Assembly: GCA_002432805.1 (NCBI GenBank)
Contig: DJGV01000013.1
Span: forward strand, 61,100-105,852
DNA: 44,753 bases
Reading direction: 5' to 3'
Source: Fervidobacterium sp. UBA5837
GTDB lineage: Bacteria; Thermotogota; Thermotogae; Thermotogales; Fervidobacteriaceae
The notes beneath the pieces are model-generated. The model was not told where the DNA came from and ran no database searches. It worked only from the letters and a program-made list of their open reading frames with translations. Shown in pieces: positions 32,404-39,308 of the stretch. Both the position numbers and the translations under genes were made by a program. Each line of letters opens with the position of its first letter. The first letter of the stretch is position 1.

Positions 32404-32900
32404 CTTCTCACCACCCTGATGCTCAATATAGGAAAGGCAACTATTGATATTATAGCAAAAATCTTTGCAACTTCCAAACTCCAATCGAATAAAAGTCCTC
32501 CAAAAACAACAATACCCACAGTCACGGAAAATATGGATGCCCAAAGTACAATACCAGCACTGACATCCTTTATGATCTTTATTATAGGATGGTATTCTTG
32601 ACTATACAAATTCATCAATTGTTCGATAATCGTATTTATCAATTCAGACCATATGACAAAGAACACAGCAAATATGATCCAGAGTAGATCCTCTCTTGGT
32701 ACGGGAAGGAAAAGTGTGGTCGACAATACAATTAGGCCTATGATAAAATGAACTCTGAGATTTTTTTCAGAAGCTATCGATTCAATTATTCCATCTATTG
32801 CGTGTGAAAAGGATTCACCAAGATTATTCGAACCCAATTGTTCGTTTCTGTTTTCTTTGTATTCTTGGCTTGAATACTTTGTCTGTGAGTGACGCGCCAA
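32373..32900 (-). CDS. dgkA: DgkA-family diacylglycerol/undecaprenol kinase
   Basis: Small membrane lipid kinase with three hydrophobic segments, in Gram-positives an undecaprenol kinase. The active-site block is SELINTIIEQLMNLYSQEYHPIIKIIKDVSAGIVL, keeping the E-x-x-N-T-x-x-E pattern. The usual Asp after it (VVD) is Asn here (LMN). The homologous part begins near ESFSHAIDGIIESIASEKNLRVHF. The TTG at 32900 (175 residues) has GGAGG 9 nt upstream but overlaps korC by 77 nt; a TTG at 32837 would overlap less but lacks a site. The start is therefore uncertain by about 20 residues. Confidence 0.85.
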   Translation of the reverse strand: MARHSQTKYSSQEYKENRNEQLGSNNLGESFSHAIDGIIESIASEKNLRVHFIIGLIVLSTTLFLPVPREDLLWIIFAVFFVIWSELINTIIEQLMNLYSQEYHPIIKIIKDVSAGIVLWASIFSVTVGIVVFGGLLFDWSLEVAKIFAIISIVAFPILSIRVVRSWKKRNQTEK

Positions 32901-33420
32901 GCTTGATCGCCTCCAAGTTCATGTCGTAATACTTTGGATTTACTTCTTCTCTAACGGCCATGTAAAGTGTTTCAAAATCGGTTATGGCCGTACTCTTTAC
33001 CATAGCACCCATGAGGATCATATTTGAAACCATTATATTACCAAATCGTTCAACTGCCAATTTACTTGCCGGAACACCTATTGTTCTTCTCGTAATTCTC
33101 TTGAGGTCTTTAGGTAGATCCGATATGTGCGTGTTATCGTACACTATTATACCATTAACCGCTGCATATTTTCCATGTGTTACCATCGAAGGATGCATGA
33201 TTATTAACGTATCAAAAAGTACTGCTTTGGGATAGAGTATTGGCTCGCTTGAAACCAAAACATCACAATAGCTGGGCCCGCCACGTACTTGCTCTGTATA
33301 ATTTTGAGTCTGTGCAACGAATTTCTCAGATATTGCAAATGCTTCGGATAATATATAACCGGCCAACAAGTTCCCTTGTCCACCTATACCGGCAATCCTT
33401 ATTGAGAATGGCCTTTCCAT
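32824..33420 (-). CDS. korC: 2-oxoacid:ferredoxin oxidoreductase, gamma subunit
   Basis: About 198 residues of the KorC/PorC gamma fold: SIRIAGIGGQGNLLAGYILSEAF at the N-terminus, TQNYTEQVRGGPSYCDVLVSSEPILYP in the middle, and VPASKLAVERFGNIMVSNMILMGAM. It works with alpha and beta subunits to decarboxylate 2-oxoacids oxidatively with CoA and reduce ferredoxin. ATG 33420 is 7 nt after GGGGG; ATG 33426 overlaps the korB stop (ATGA). Co-transcribed with korB, but no alpha subunit is adjacent. Confidence 0.9.
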   Translation of the reverse strand: MERPFSIRIAGIGGQGNLLAGYILSEAFAISEKFVAQTQNYTEQVRGGPSYCDVLVSSEPILYPKAVLFDTLIIMHPSMVTHGKYAAVNGIIVYDNTHISDLPKDLKRITRRTIGVPASKLAVERFGNIMVSNMILMGAMVKSTAITDFETLYMAVREEVNPKYYDMNLEAIKLGASLTDKVFKPRIQRKQKRTIGFE

Positions 33421-33422
33421 CT

Positions 33423-34238
33423 TCATTCCCCCTTAGCATAATTGATTCTGTAGCGAGTGTAGAAATCTTGCTTTGTTTCATCTTTCTTGAACACGCCTAT
33501 TACTATCTTGCCCTTTAATTCCTCTTCGGTCATCTTCTCTGCTCTTTCCTTTGTAACAGAGTTATCTTTGAAATAATCCATCATCTGCCAAGGTTCTCTT
33601 AAACCATTGTATCGTCCATAATAAGTATGGCAATTAGAAAGTATTTCCACAACCGCAGTACCTTTATGCATCAAGGCTTCCTTTATGTATTTCACACTCA
33701 TTGGATAATGATACACCGTTGAACGTGCAATGTAAGTTGCACCTGCTGCCAAGGCAAGTTTCACAACGTCAAATTGGTCTTCAACATTTCCATAAGGCAT
33801 CGTTCCTGCAATACTACCGTTCGGTGTTGTCGGCGAATGTTGGCCACCGGTCATACCATATATCATATTGTTGTAAATAATTATTGTTAGATTTATATTT
33901 CTCCTGCACGCGTGAATAAAGTGATTACCGCCAATTGCTGTCATGTCACCGTCTCCACCCATGACAATTACCTTGAAATCAGGTTTTGCAAGTGACACAC
34001 CCGTAGCAAATGCGATTGCTCGACCGTGCAGCGTATGCATCGTATTGAAATCTATGTAACCAGTAGCGCGTGAGGAACATCCTATACCAGAAACTACAGC
34101 AGTCTCCTCCGCCTTTAATCCTGACTGATCAAACGCCTCTAAGAAGCTCTTCATGATAATACCATTACCGCATCCTGGGCACCAAACTGTTGGCCATCTG
34201 TCACTCCTCAAGTAACTTGCCAAATTATCCCTTTTCAA
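33423..34238 (-). CDS. korB: 2-oxoacid:ferredoxin oxidoreductase, beta subunit
   Basis: Thiamine diphosphate-binding subunit, 271 residues. WCPGCGNGIIMKSF and GIGCSSRATGY supply the cysteines of the 4Fe-4S region. GGDGDMTAIGGNHFIHACRRNINLTIIIYNN is the ThDP/Mg motif (GDG...NN), followed by MIYGMTGGQHSPTTP. The KorB branch (2-oxoglutarate or broad 2-oxoacid) fits best. TTG 34238 lies 7 nt after GGAGGT; GTG 34247 overlaps that site. It overlaps the dCMP deaminase gene by 14 nt. Confidence 0.92.
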   Translation of the reverse strand: MKRDNLASYLRSDRWPTVWCPGCGNGIIMKSFLEAFDQSGLKAEETAVVSGIGCSSRATGYIDFNTMHTLHGRAIAFATGVSLAKPDFKVIVMGGDGDMTAIGGNHFIHACRRNINLTIIIYNNMIYGMTGGQHSPTTPNGSIAGTMPYGNVEDQFDVVKLALAAGATYIARSTVYHYPMSVKYIKEALMHKGTAVVEILSNCHTYYGRYNGLREPWQMMDYFKDNSVTKERAEKMTEEELKGKIVIGVFKKDETKQDFYTRYRINYAKGE

Positions 34239-34731
34239 CCTCTTCACCTCCTACCAATTGTACACCACAAGTACTAAAAAAGAAATCAGTAAGTGAATCA
34301 GGGTAACCTTCGATGAATACAACACGCTTTATTCCGGCATTCACTATCAATCTCGCACAAACAGAACAAGGCTTATGTGTTACATAAATTGTTGCTCCTT
34401 CAGTTGATATACCGAATCGAGCTGCCTGCATCAACGCATTCTGCTCTGCGTGCAATCCGTAGCATATTTCCTGGTTTTTCCCTGACGGAATCTTCAAATC
34501 ATCCCTAATGCAGCCAATCTCATCGCAATGTGGAAAATTTGAAGGGGGCTGGTTGTACCCAGTTGCGAGAATTCGTTTGTTCTTGACAATCACAGCACCA
34601 ACTTTTCTGTGGAAGCAAGTTGACCTTTCCGCAATCATACTGGCCACTCTCTTAAAATAATCATCCCAATCTTCACGTTCATTTTTCTTGGGTTTTATGG
34701 TAACATTTTTAAGGTATTCATCCAAGTCCAT
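34225..34731 (-). CDS. Deoxycytidylate (dCMP) deaminase
   Basis: Converts dCMP to dUMP for thymidylate supply. 168 residues with the zinc site LHAEQNAL (His94, catalytic Glu96) and PCSVCARLI (Cys122, Cys125). The family insert ATGYNQPPSNFPHCDEIGCIRDDLKIPSG, with extra Cys/His, is typical of ComEB-type dCMP deaminases. ATG 34731, from which the korB-korC-dgkA-cheB genes run downstream with overlaps. The promoter lies just upstream (34774-34802). Confidence 0.93.
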   Translation of the reverse strand: MDLDEYLKNVTIKPKKNEREDWDDYFKRVASMIAERSTCFHRKVGAVIVKNKRILATGYNQPPSNFPHCDEIGCIRDDLKIPSGKNQEICYGLHAEQNALMQAARFGISTEGATIYVTHKPCSVCARLIVNAGIKRVVFIEGYPDSLTDFFFSTCGVQLVGGEEVEKG

Positions 34732-34773
34732 CTAAGAACCTCCGAATTTTTCGTTCTTTTATTTGACACCATA

Positions 34774-34802
34774 ATTCTAGAACATTACCAAAACAAAATC
34801 AA
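34774..34802 (-). promoter_or_regulatory. Promoter for dCMP deaminase-kor-dgkA-cheB
   Basis: Minus-strand TTGATT (34797-34802), 17-nt spacer, TAGAAT (34774-34779). It lies in the divergent gap with the MGMT gene. Confidence 0.6.
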
Positions 34803-34825
34803 ACCTAGACAAGAGGTGACTAAAG

Positions 34826-35323
34826 ATGCATAATTCTGAAATCTTCGTTGTTAGGTGTGAAATCGGTTCTATACTTATTTATTGTAGCACATCCGAAGAG
34901 AGATTGTGTGAACGAATTGAATTTTCCGATGAGCAACTTGAGGAAACTGCTGAGAACATCTTTACATCACAAATCAAAGAATACTTGAATGGTAGTATAA
35001 AAGTTATAGATTTTCCTGTATCCTACAAGAAAGATACCAAATTTGCACACATCTTGGAGCAATTGAGGGAACGTGTAAATTATGGTAGAATAATTACGTA
35101 TGCTGATTTGGCAACAATCTGCAATACCACACCCAGAGTTGTAGGATTTGCAATGGCTTCAAATCCACTGCCTTTGTATTTCCCATGTCATAGAGTCGTT
35201 GCCAAAAACTCTCTGGGCGGATTTGGTGGAAGATTCAATATATCGAGCAACTCAGCGAGTAAGAACAAGATAGACGGAATGAAGTGGAAAAAATACCTTT
35301 TGAACCTGGAGGGATCAATTTGA
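34826..35323 (+). CDS. Methylated-DNA--protein-cysteine methyltransferase
   Basis: Repairs O6-alkylguanine by transferring the alkyl group to its own cysteine (suicide repair). 165 residues, with the DNA-binding helix region YGRIITYADLATICNTTPRVVGFAMASNPLPLY and the acceptor motif FPCHRVVAKN (Cys121), then LGGFGG. ATG 34826 follows GAGGTGA. Its TGA overlaps the TTG start of the penicillin-binding protein gene, so the two are co-transcribed although their functions differ. A perfect TTGACA is at 34763-34768 but I see only a poor -10 (TACCAA). Confidence 0.93.
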   Translation: MHNSEIFVVRCEIGSILIYCSTSEERLCERIEFSDEQLEETAENIFTSQIKEYLNGSIKVIDFPVSYKKDTKFAHILEQLRERVNYGRIITYADLATICNTTPRVVGFAMASNPLPLYFPCHRVVAKNSLGGFGGRFNISSNSASKNKIDGMKWKKYLLNLEGSI

Positions 35324-37329
35324 AAAGATTTTTGTTAATTTTGTTTATCATCATTGCAGCTGTATCGTGTGTGGTACCATTAGCCATATACGAATGGTAT
35401 ACAGGAAGACTAGAATTACCACAGAACAACGTACCTTCAAGTCTTATTGTCGAATACTCTGATGGCACACCGCTTTATACGCCAAAGACAGTGTGGGTGG
35501 ATTTTGATAATATCCCAACTTCTTTGAAAGACTTTGTAGTAGCATCTGAAGATAAGAGATTCTACACACACAGTGGCGTAGATATATTTGGTATAATCCG
35601 TTCGGTCATAGTTATACTGACAAGTGATGAGATACAAGGTGGAAGTACAATAACTCAACAACTTGCACGTACATTGTATCTCACAATGGAGCAAACATGG
35701 ACAAGAAAGATAAAAGAAGCATTCATAGCATTGTGGTTGGAACAGAACTATTCAAAAAACGAGATACTGGAACTATACATAAACTCAGTTTATTTGGGAA
35801 ATGGTGTGTTTGGCTTTCCTGCAGCAGCAAAATATTATTTCAACAAGGCACTTGACCAACTCAGCACGTCAGAAATCGCAATGCTTGTAGCAACGCTCAG
35901 ATCACCCGAAAAAGCTAATCCTTTGAAAGAGTTGAATACAGATTTCTCCAAAACAGTTCTTAGGAAGGCATTAGAGGAGAAAGTGATAGGGTCTGGCGAA
36001 TACGACGAAGCACTTAAAAAGATCGGCGAGAAACATTTGTACGCTATAAAGAACGCCAGTCAAAGTTTTGACAATGATCTATTCTGGATAGTTGTACTTG
36101 AGCTCAGAGACCTTGGCTTTGAGTTGGGTAATTTGAGAAATGGCTCTAGAGTAAGGACAACAATCGACAAGAACACGCAAATGCTCTTGAGCAGCAACAT
36201 AGATAAATCAAACATGGCCGGTCTCATCGTTGAACACACTACCGGAAGAATACGTGCAGCTTACGGGTTGGGTATAAACAACGGTAGAAGACAGCTCGGT
36301 TCCGTGGTCAAACCATTTTACTATTACCTTGCATTCATGGCAGGTTGGAACAAGAGCGACATACTTAAAGATGAACCTCTGACTATAGGAAAATGGTCAC
36401 CTCAGAATTTTGACAAAGCGTTTTGGAAAGAAGTCACTTTAGAGAACGCACTCATATATTCTCGTAACGTTCCATCAGTAAATTTATTCATGGCATTGGG
36501 GCAAAATAACGTACAAAACTTCATGAAAAATGAACTAAAAGTTGGTGGGTATTATCCAAACGACGCTACAATTTCATTGGGTACGGTTGAAACATCACTA
36601 ATAGACGTTGCGAAAGGCTTTGAACCTATTTTTAACGGTGGGATAGTGATACAACCAAGGTTAATAGAGTATGTCAAAGACAAAGATGGAATGATGCTCT
36701 ATTCCTACAGGCCTGACATTGTAAATGTGGTCAAAGCACCAAAAAACATGAATCAAAGAACACCTACAGAGGCTTCGGTGATGATGCTTCAACTCATGGA
36801 AAAAGTTGTGACAATGGGAACCGGTAAGTCCGCTGCAATGCCTGGCAGGACAATATACGGTAAGACTGGTACCGCAGAGAAGAACGCATGGTTCGTTGGT
36901 GGTGATGGCAGGTATATATTCTTACTTGCGAAAGATGGCAAAGATCTAACAGGTGGTGGTAACGTCGCACCGATTTGGCGTAAAATTGCACAAAACATAG
37001 AAATTGGATATATAGATGTATCCTTACCTGTGTGGGCAAAAATTACTCCAACTGAGTCAAAGACTGCAGGTGAGACAACCATTGCCCCAAAAGAAAATGA
37101 AGGCATATCCATTACTGGCGAATCGAGTGAGACACAAAACGCTACCCCACCAGAAGAAACTATATACACCAGATTGCAAAATGGAGACATAACGGTAGAT
37201 GAAATAGTAGATTTTCTCAAAACACTTGATTCAGATAAACAAGTAGAGGTATTATCGAGGATAAACGAGATAGATCAGGTCATTGCCTCAGAGGTATATC
37301 AAAAACTAAGTGGTGGTGGCCAATTCTAA
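35320..37329 (+). CDS. Class A penicillin-binding protein (PBP1A type)
   Basis: Bifunctional peptidoglycan synthase, 669 residues, anchored by an N-terminal helix (residues 3-24). The GT51 glycosyltransferase domain (about 55-235) has ASEDKRFYTHSGVD with catalytic Glu77 and GGSTITQQLARTLYL. The transpeptidase domain (about 280-560) has the serine motif SVVK (328-331), SRN (381-383) and KTGT (515-518). A Thr/Glu-rich C-terminal tail of ~100 residues follows. TTG 35320 has GGAGGG 6 nt upstream; an ORF from 35284 exists but would begin inside the MGMT gene before that site. Only the core motifs are kept, so it is smaller than the usual ~750-850 residues. Confidence 0.93.
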   Translation: MKRFLLILFIIIAAVSCVVPLAIYEWYTGRLELPQNNVPSSLIVEYSDGTPLYTPKTVWVDFDNIPTSLKDFVVASEDKRFYTHSGVDIFGIIRSVIVILTSDEIQGGSTITQQLARTLYLTMEQTWTRKIKEAFIALWLEQNYSKNEILELYINSVYLGNGVFGFPAAAKYYFNKALDQLSTSEIAMLVATLRSPEKANPLKELNTDFSKTVLRKALEEKVIGSGEYDEALKKIGEKHLYAIKNASQSFDNDLFWIVVLELRDLGFELGNLRNGSRVRTTIDKNTQMLLSSNIDKSNMAGLIVEHTTGRIRAAYGLGINNGRRQLGSVVKPFYYYLAFMAGWNKSDILKDEPLTIGKWSPQNFDKAFWKEVTLENALIYSRNVPSVNLFMALGQNNVQNFMKNELKVGGYYPNDATISLGTVETSLIDVAKGFEPIFNGGIVIQPRLIEYVKDKDGMMLYSYRPDIVNVVKAPKNMNQRTPTEASVMMLQLMEKVVTMGTGKSAAMPGRTIYGKTGTAEKNAWFVGGDGRYIFLLAKDGKDLTGGGNVAPIWRKIAQNIEIGYIDVSLPVWAKITPTESKTAGETTIAPKENEGISITGESSETQNATPPEETIYTRLQNGDITVDEIVDFLKTLDSDKQVEVLSRINEIDQVIASEVYQKLSGGGQF

Positions 37330-37355
37330 TAATATCTATTAGTTTCTATCACGTT

Positions 37356-37401
37356 GAGAGTGTAGATCGTACATCACACGTGCTTTCCCTGTCACACTCT
37401 C
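37356..37401 (+). other. Inverted repeat in the PBP-ndk gap
   Basis: GAGAGTGT (37356-37363) and ACACTCTC (37394-37401) form a perfect 8-bp stem with a 30-nt loop. No U-tract follows, so it is not a standard terminator. It could be an mRNA processing or stability element ahead of ndk. Confidence 0.35.
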
Positions 37402-37432
37402 CACAAATCATAGACATCTTGGAGGTGATTGT

Positions 37433-37876
37433 GTGGAAAGAACGTTTATAATTCTCAAACCAAACACTGTACGCAGAGGTCTAATCGGCGAGATAATAAG
37501 GAGATTTGAACAGAGGGGAATAAAGATAGTTGGGATGAAGTTCCTGCAGATAACAAGGCAGCAAGCTGAAAGGCTCTACGAATGTCACAGAGGAAAAGAA
37601 TTTTATGACGAATTGATAGAATTTATGACGAGCGGTCCTGTTGTAACGATGGTGTTAGAAGCGCCAAGGGTACTGGAACTTGTAAGACACATAGTCGGTT
37701 CAACTGATCCATTGAAGGCCGAAGCAGGCTCGATAAGGGGAGAATTTGCACTCACCGTTACAAAGAATTTAGTCCATGCCAGTGATTGTCCAGATAGCTT
37801 TGAAAGGGAGTCATCGATATTCTTTAGCCCAGACGAGCTCATAGAGTATTCACTCGACGTGCAAGATGACCTGTAG
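37433..37876 (+). CDS. ndk: Nucleoside diphosphate kinase
   Basis: Balances NTP/dNTP pools by phosphate transfer through a His intermediate. 147 residues: ERTFIILKPNTVRRGLIGEIIRRFEQRG at the N-terminus, GSTDPLKAEAGSIRGEFA before the active site, and NLVHASDCPDSFERE with the phospho-His. The usual Gly after this His is Ala here (HAS for HGS). GTG 37433 follows GGAGGTGATT. 103 nt after the PBP gene, followed by a terminator. Confidence 0.96.
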   Translation: MERTFIILKPNTVRRGLIGEIIRRFEQRGIKIVGMKFLQITRQQAERLYECHRGKEFYDELIEFMTSGPVVTMVLEAPRVLELVRHIVGSTDPLKAEAGSIRGEFALTVTKNLVHASDCPDSFERESSIFFSPDELIEYSLDVQDDL

Positions 37877-37943
37877 GTGATATGCGATAGTATCTAATGA
37901 AAACATCTGAAAATAGTTCACAAAGTAGTTCAAATAGATAAAC

Positions 37944-37976
37944 AAAGCCGGAGCATGGTCATCACTCCGGCTTTTT
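37944..37976. terminator. Bidirectional terminator between ndk and coiled-coil gene
   Basis: AAAGCCGGAG (37944-37953) pairs with CTCCGGCTTT (37965-37974), then TT on the plus strand. The mirror on the minus strand gives a U-rich exit for the convergent gene. Confidence 0.85.
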
Positions 37977-38005
37977 AGTTGTCTTGGTACTATCTATTCA
38001 ACTGG

Positions 38006-38809
38006 CTACTTCCCACCATTTTGGCGCAATTCCATTACGATCGTCTCAAGTAATGAGACTTTCCCAGACAACTTTTTTACCTCGTCTGTCAATTTACTGA
38101 CGGCATCATACAACACGATTATATCCTTATCTTGTTCCAAATTCTTTGCAGAAACCTTTTCTAATTGGGCAGAAATCTGACCTATATCATCTTTAAGAAC
38201 AGAAATCGCTTGCTCTAAATAATCTGCCGAAACCTTTGAATTATTCATATCATAAATCAGATTCGTGTACTCTTCAAGTAAAGATAATCTCGTGAGGATA
38301 TCCTCATTTTGCACTTCTACTGCATTCACACCGTCTTGAAGAGATTGCATTTGTTCTAGATTAACTGCTGCTTCAAGGGATTTTATTCTATTCATGATAT
38401 CAGCTATAGAAGCATCTGCATCTTCCTTTGTCAAATAAACCCCCGATATGCTCGACAAGGCATTGCTATGGTCGCCAAGAATTTCGTAAATATTCAGTAT
38501 CTGATCGTTCAAAATGTCAGTTGAAACATCCAGGTTATCAATAGCTTGCACAAGCTGGTTCACATCATCGACCGCGGCATACAATTCGTCCATCTTTGCA
38601 TTGATTTGGTCAAAGAGTGTCTCAACTCTTTCGCTATCTACCTTATTTGAGAGAGAATCATACATCACATTGAGATACTCTTCAACATTTGATATCCTCA
38701 AGTCTAACTCCTCATACATCGGTTCTAAAGACAACTCTTCTGTTTCACCTTCAGCAAAAACGAAAAGAACACATACAACCGTTATGATCAAAACTAACAA
38801 CTTTTTCAT
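38006..38809 (-). CDS. Secreted coiled-coil protein of unknown function
   Basis: 267 residues with a clear signal peptide (MKKLLVLIITVVCVLFVFAEG). The remainder is almost entirely acidic amphipathic helix with leucine/valine heptads (LRISNVEEYLNVMYDSLSNKV, MNRIKSLEAAVNLEQMQSLQDG, LEKVSAKNLEQ, VSKLTDEVKKLSGKVSLLETIV). No SLH domain and no C-terminal anchor are visible, unlike the Omp-alpha-type protein. A periplasmic or toga-associated rod or spacer is plausible, but I recognise no family. ATG 38809 after GGAGGGG. Monocistronic: terminator at 37944 and a TATAAT at 38883. Confidence 0.8.
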   Translation of the reverse strand: MKKLLVLIITVVCVLFVFAEGETEELSLEPMYEELDLRISNVEEYLNVMYDSLSNKVDSERVETLFDQINAKMDELYAAVDDVNQLVQAIDNLDVSTDILNDQILNIYEILGDHSNALSSISGVYLTKEDADASIADIMNRIKSLEAAVNLEQMQSLQDGVNAVEVQNEDILTRLSLLEEYTNLIYDMNNSKVSADYLEQAISVLKDDIGQISAQLEKVSAKNLEQDKDIIVLYDAVSKLTDEVKKLSGKVSLLETIVMELRQNGGK

Positions 38810-38882
38810 GCTATCCCCTCCTTTTCAAGTTGATTCCAAATTGATTCCCGTTGGATCCTTAGATACCAAATTCGCCAATCAA

Positions 38883-38888
38883 ATTATA
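38883..38888 (-). promoter_or_regulatory. -10 for the coiled-coil gene
   Basis: Minus-strand TATAAT about 75 nt upstream of the start; the -35 region is weak. Confidence 0.4.
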
Positions 38889-39060
38889 CAACAATTATTC
38901 CATATTTGTGCACAGAAAATCAAGAACACCTGTTTTATTTGCTCTAACATCCTTGTATAGTTGTCACCCATGATTTCTCTACTATCATCGGTGCAATGAT
39001 TTCACAAACTGATTAATTGAGACAAACAGATAGAAACACGCAGCAATTAACGATAATCTA

Positions 39061-39105
39061 TCAACGTTCAACAAAAATCGACGTTAGCCACTCAAAATCG
39101 ACTTT
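39061..39105 (+). repeat. Three direct repeats ahead of the hydrolase promoter
   Basis: TCAACGTT (39061-39068), TCGACGTT (39078-39085) and TCGACTTT (39098-39105) run in the same direction. The last two are part of a 9-bp repeat AAAATCGAC at 39074 and 39094. They abut the predicted -35 at 39104, as expected for a regulator site. Confidence 0.4.
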
Positions 39106-39132
39106 GGTTAATAAGAGAAAAGAGAATAGAAT
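39104..39132 (+). promoter_or_regulatory. Promoter for hydrolase-glpK
   Basis: TTGGTT (39104-39109), 17-nt spacer, TAGAAT (39127-39132). Transcription would start about 10 nt before the antiterminator hairpin at 39149. Confidence 0.45.
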
Positions 39133-39148
39133 TTAATAAATACTTGCG

Positions 39149-39229
39149 TAAGGTAGAGAATAAGAGAAAACCTTATCAACAATTTGCAGGATGAACAATT
39201 TCCCTGCGGTTGCTTGGTGAGGTTTTTTT
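39149..39229 (+). promoter_or_regulatory. Antiterminator/terminator leader switch, copy 1
   Basis: Hairpin A: TAAGG (39149-39153) with CCTTA (39171-39175) around the 17-nt loop TAGAGAATAAGAGAAAA. Hairpin B: a long stem starting AAAACCT (39167-39173) with AGGTTTT (39220-39226), continuing through G-U-rich pairs to GCAGG (39186-39190) with CCTGC (39203-39207), ending in TTTTTTT (39223-39229). A and B share 39167-39175 and cannot form together. The loop matches copy 2 at 43043-43059. I infer control by antitermination, with a ligand or protein that binds the loop of A. Confidence 0.75.
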
Positions 39230-39308
39230 GTTTTTACAAGAATTCTCCAAAGATTGGTTTTCTTGTTAGTTGAAGTTACCATCTTTCAAATTAGAGGGGG
39301 TGTACGTT

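Larger units (their letters stand above)
38810..39308. other. Intergenic region upstream of the hydrolase-glpK unit
   Basis: About 500 nt without a gene. It holds a minus -10 (38883-38888), three direct repeats (39061-39105), a plus promoter (39104-39132) and a leader switch (39149-39229). From about 38900 to 39055 I see nothing recognisable. Confidence 0.6.

Noticed and set aside
34763..34791. Plus-strand promoter for MGMT from a perfect TTGACA
   Set aside because: The -35 is perfect but the -10 at 17 nt is TACCAA; not strong enough to list as a promoter.
37356..37401. Terminator between the PBP gene and ndk
   Set aside because: The 8-bp stem has a 30-nt loop and no U-tract, so I list it only as an inverted repeat.
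38514..38960. 148-codon plus-strand frame opposite the coiled-coil gene
   Set aside because: Antisense to a protein with a clear signal peptide and heptads; no ribosome site or family features.
39149..39229. Assignment of the leader to a known riboswitch class
   Set aside because: The loop and stems do not match the cores I know for glycine, c-di-GMP, T-box, PyrR sites or other common classes.
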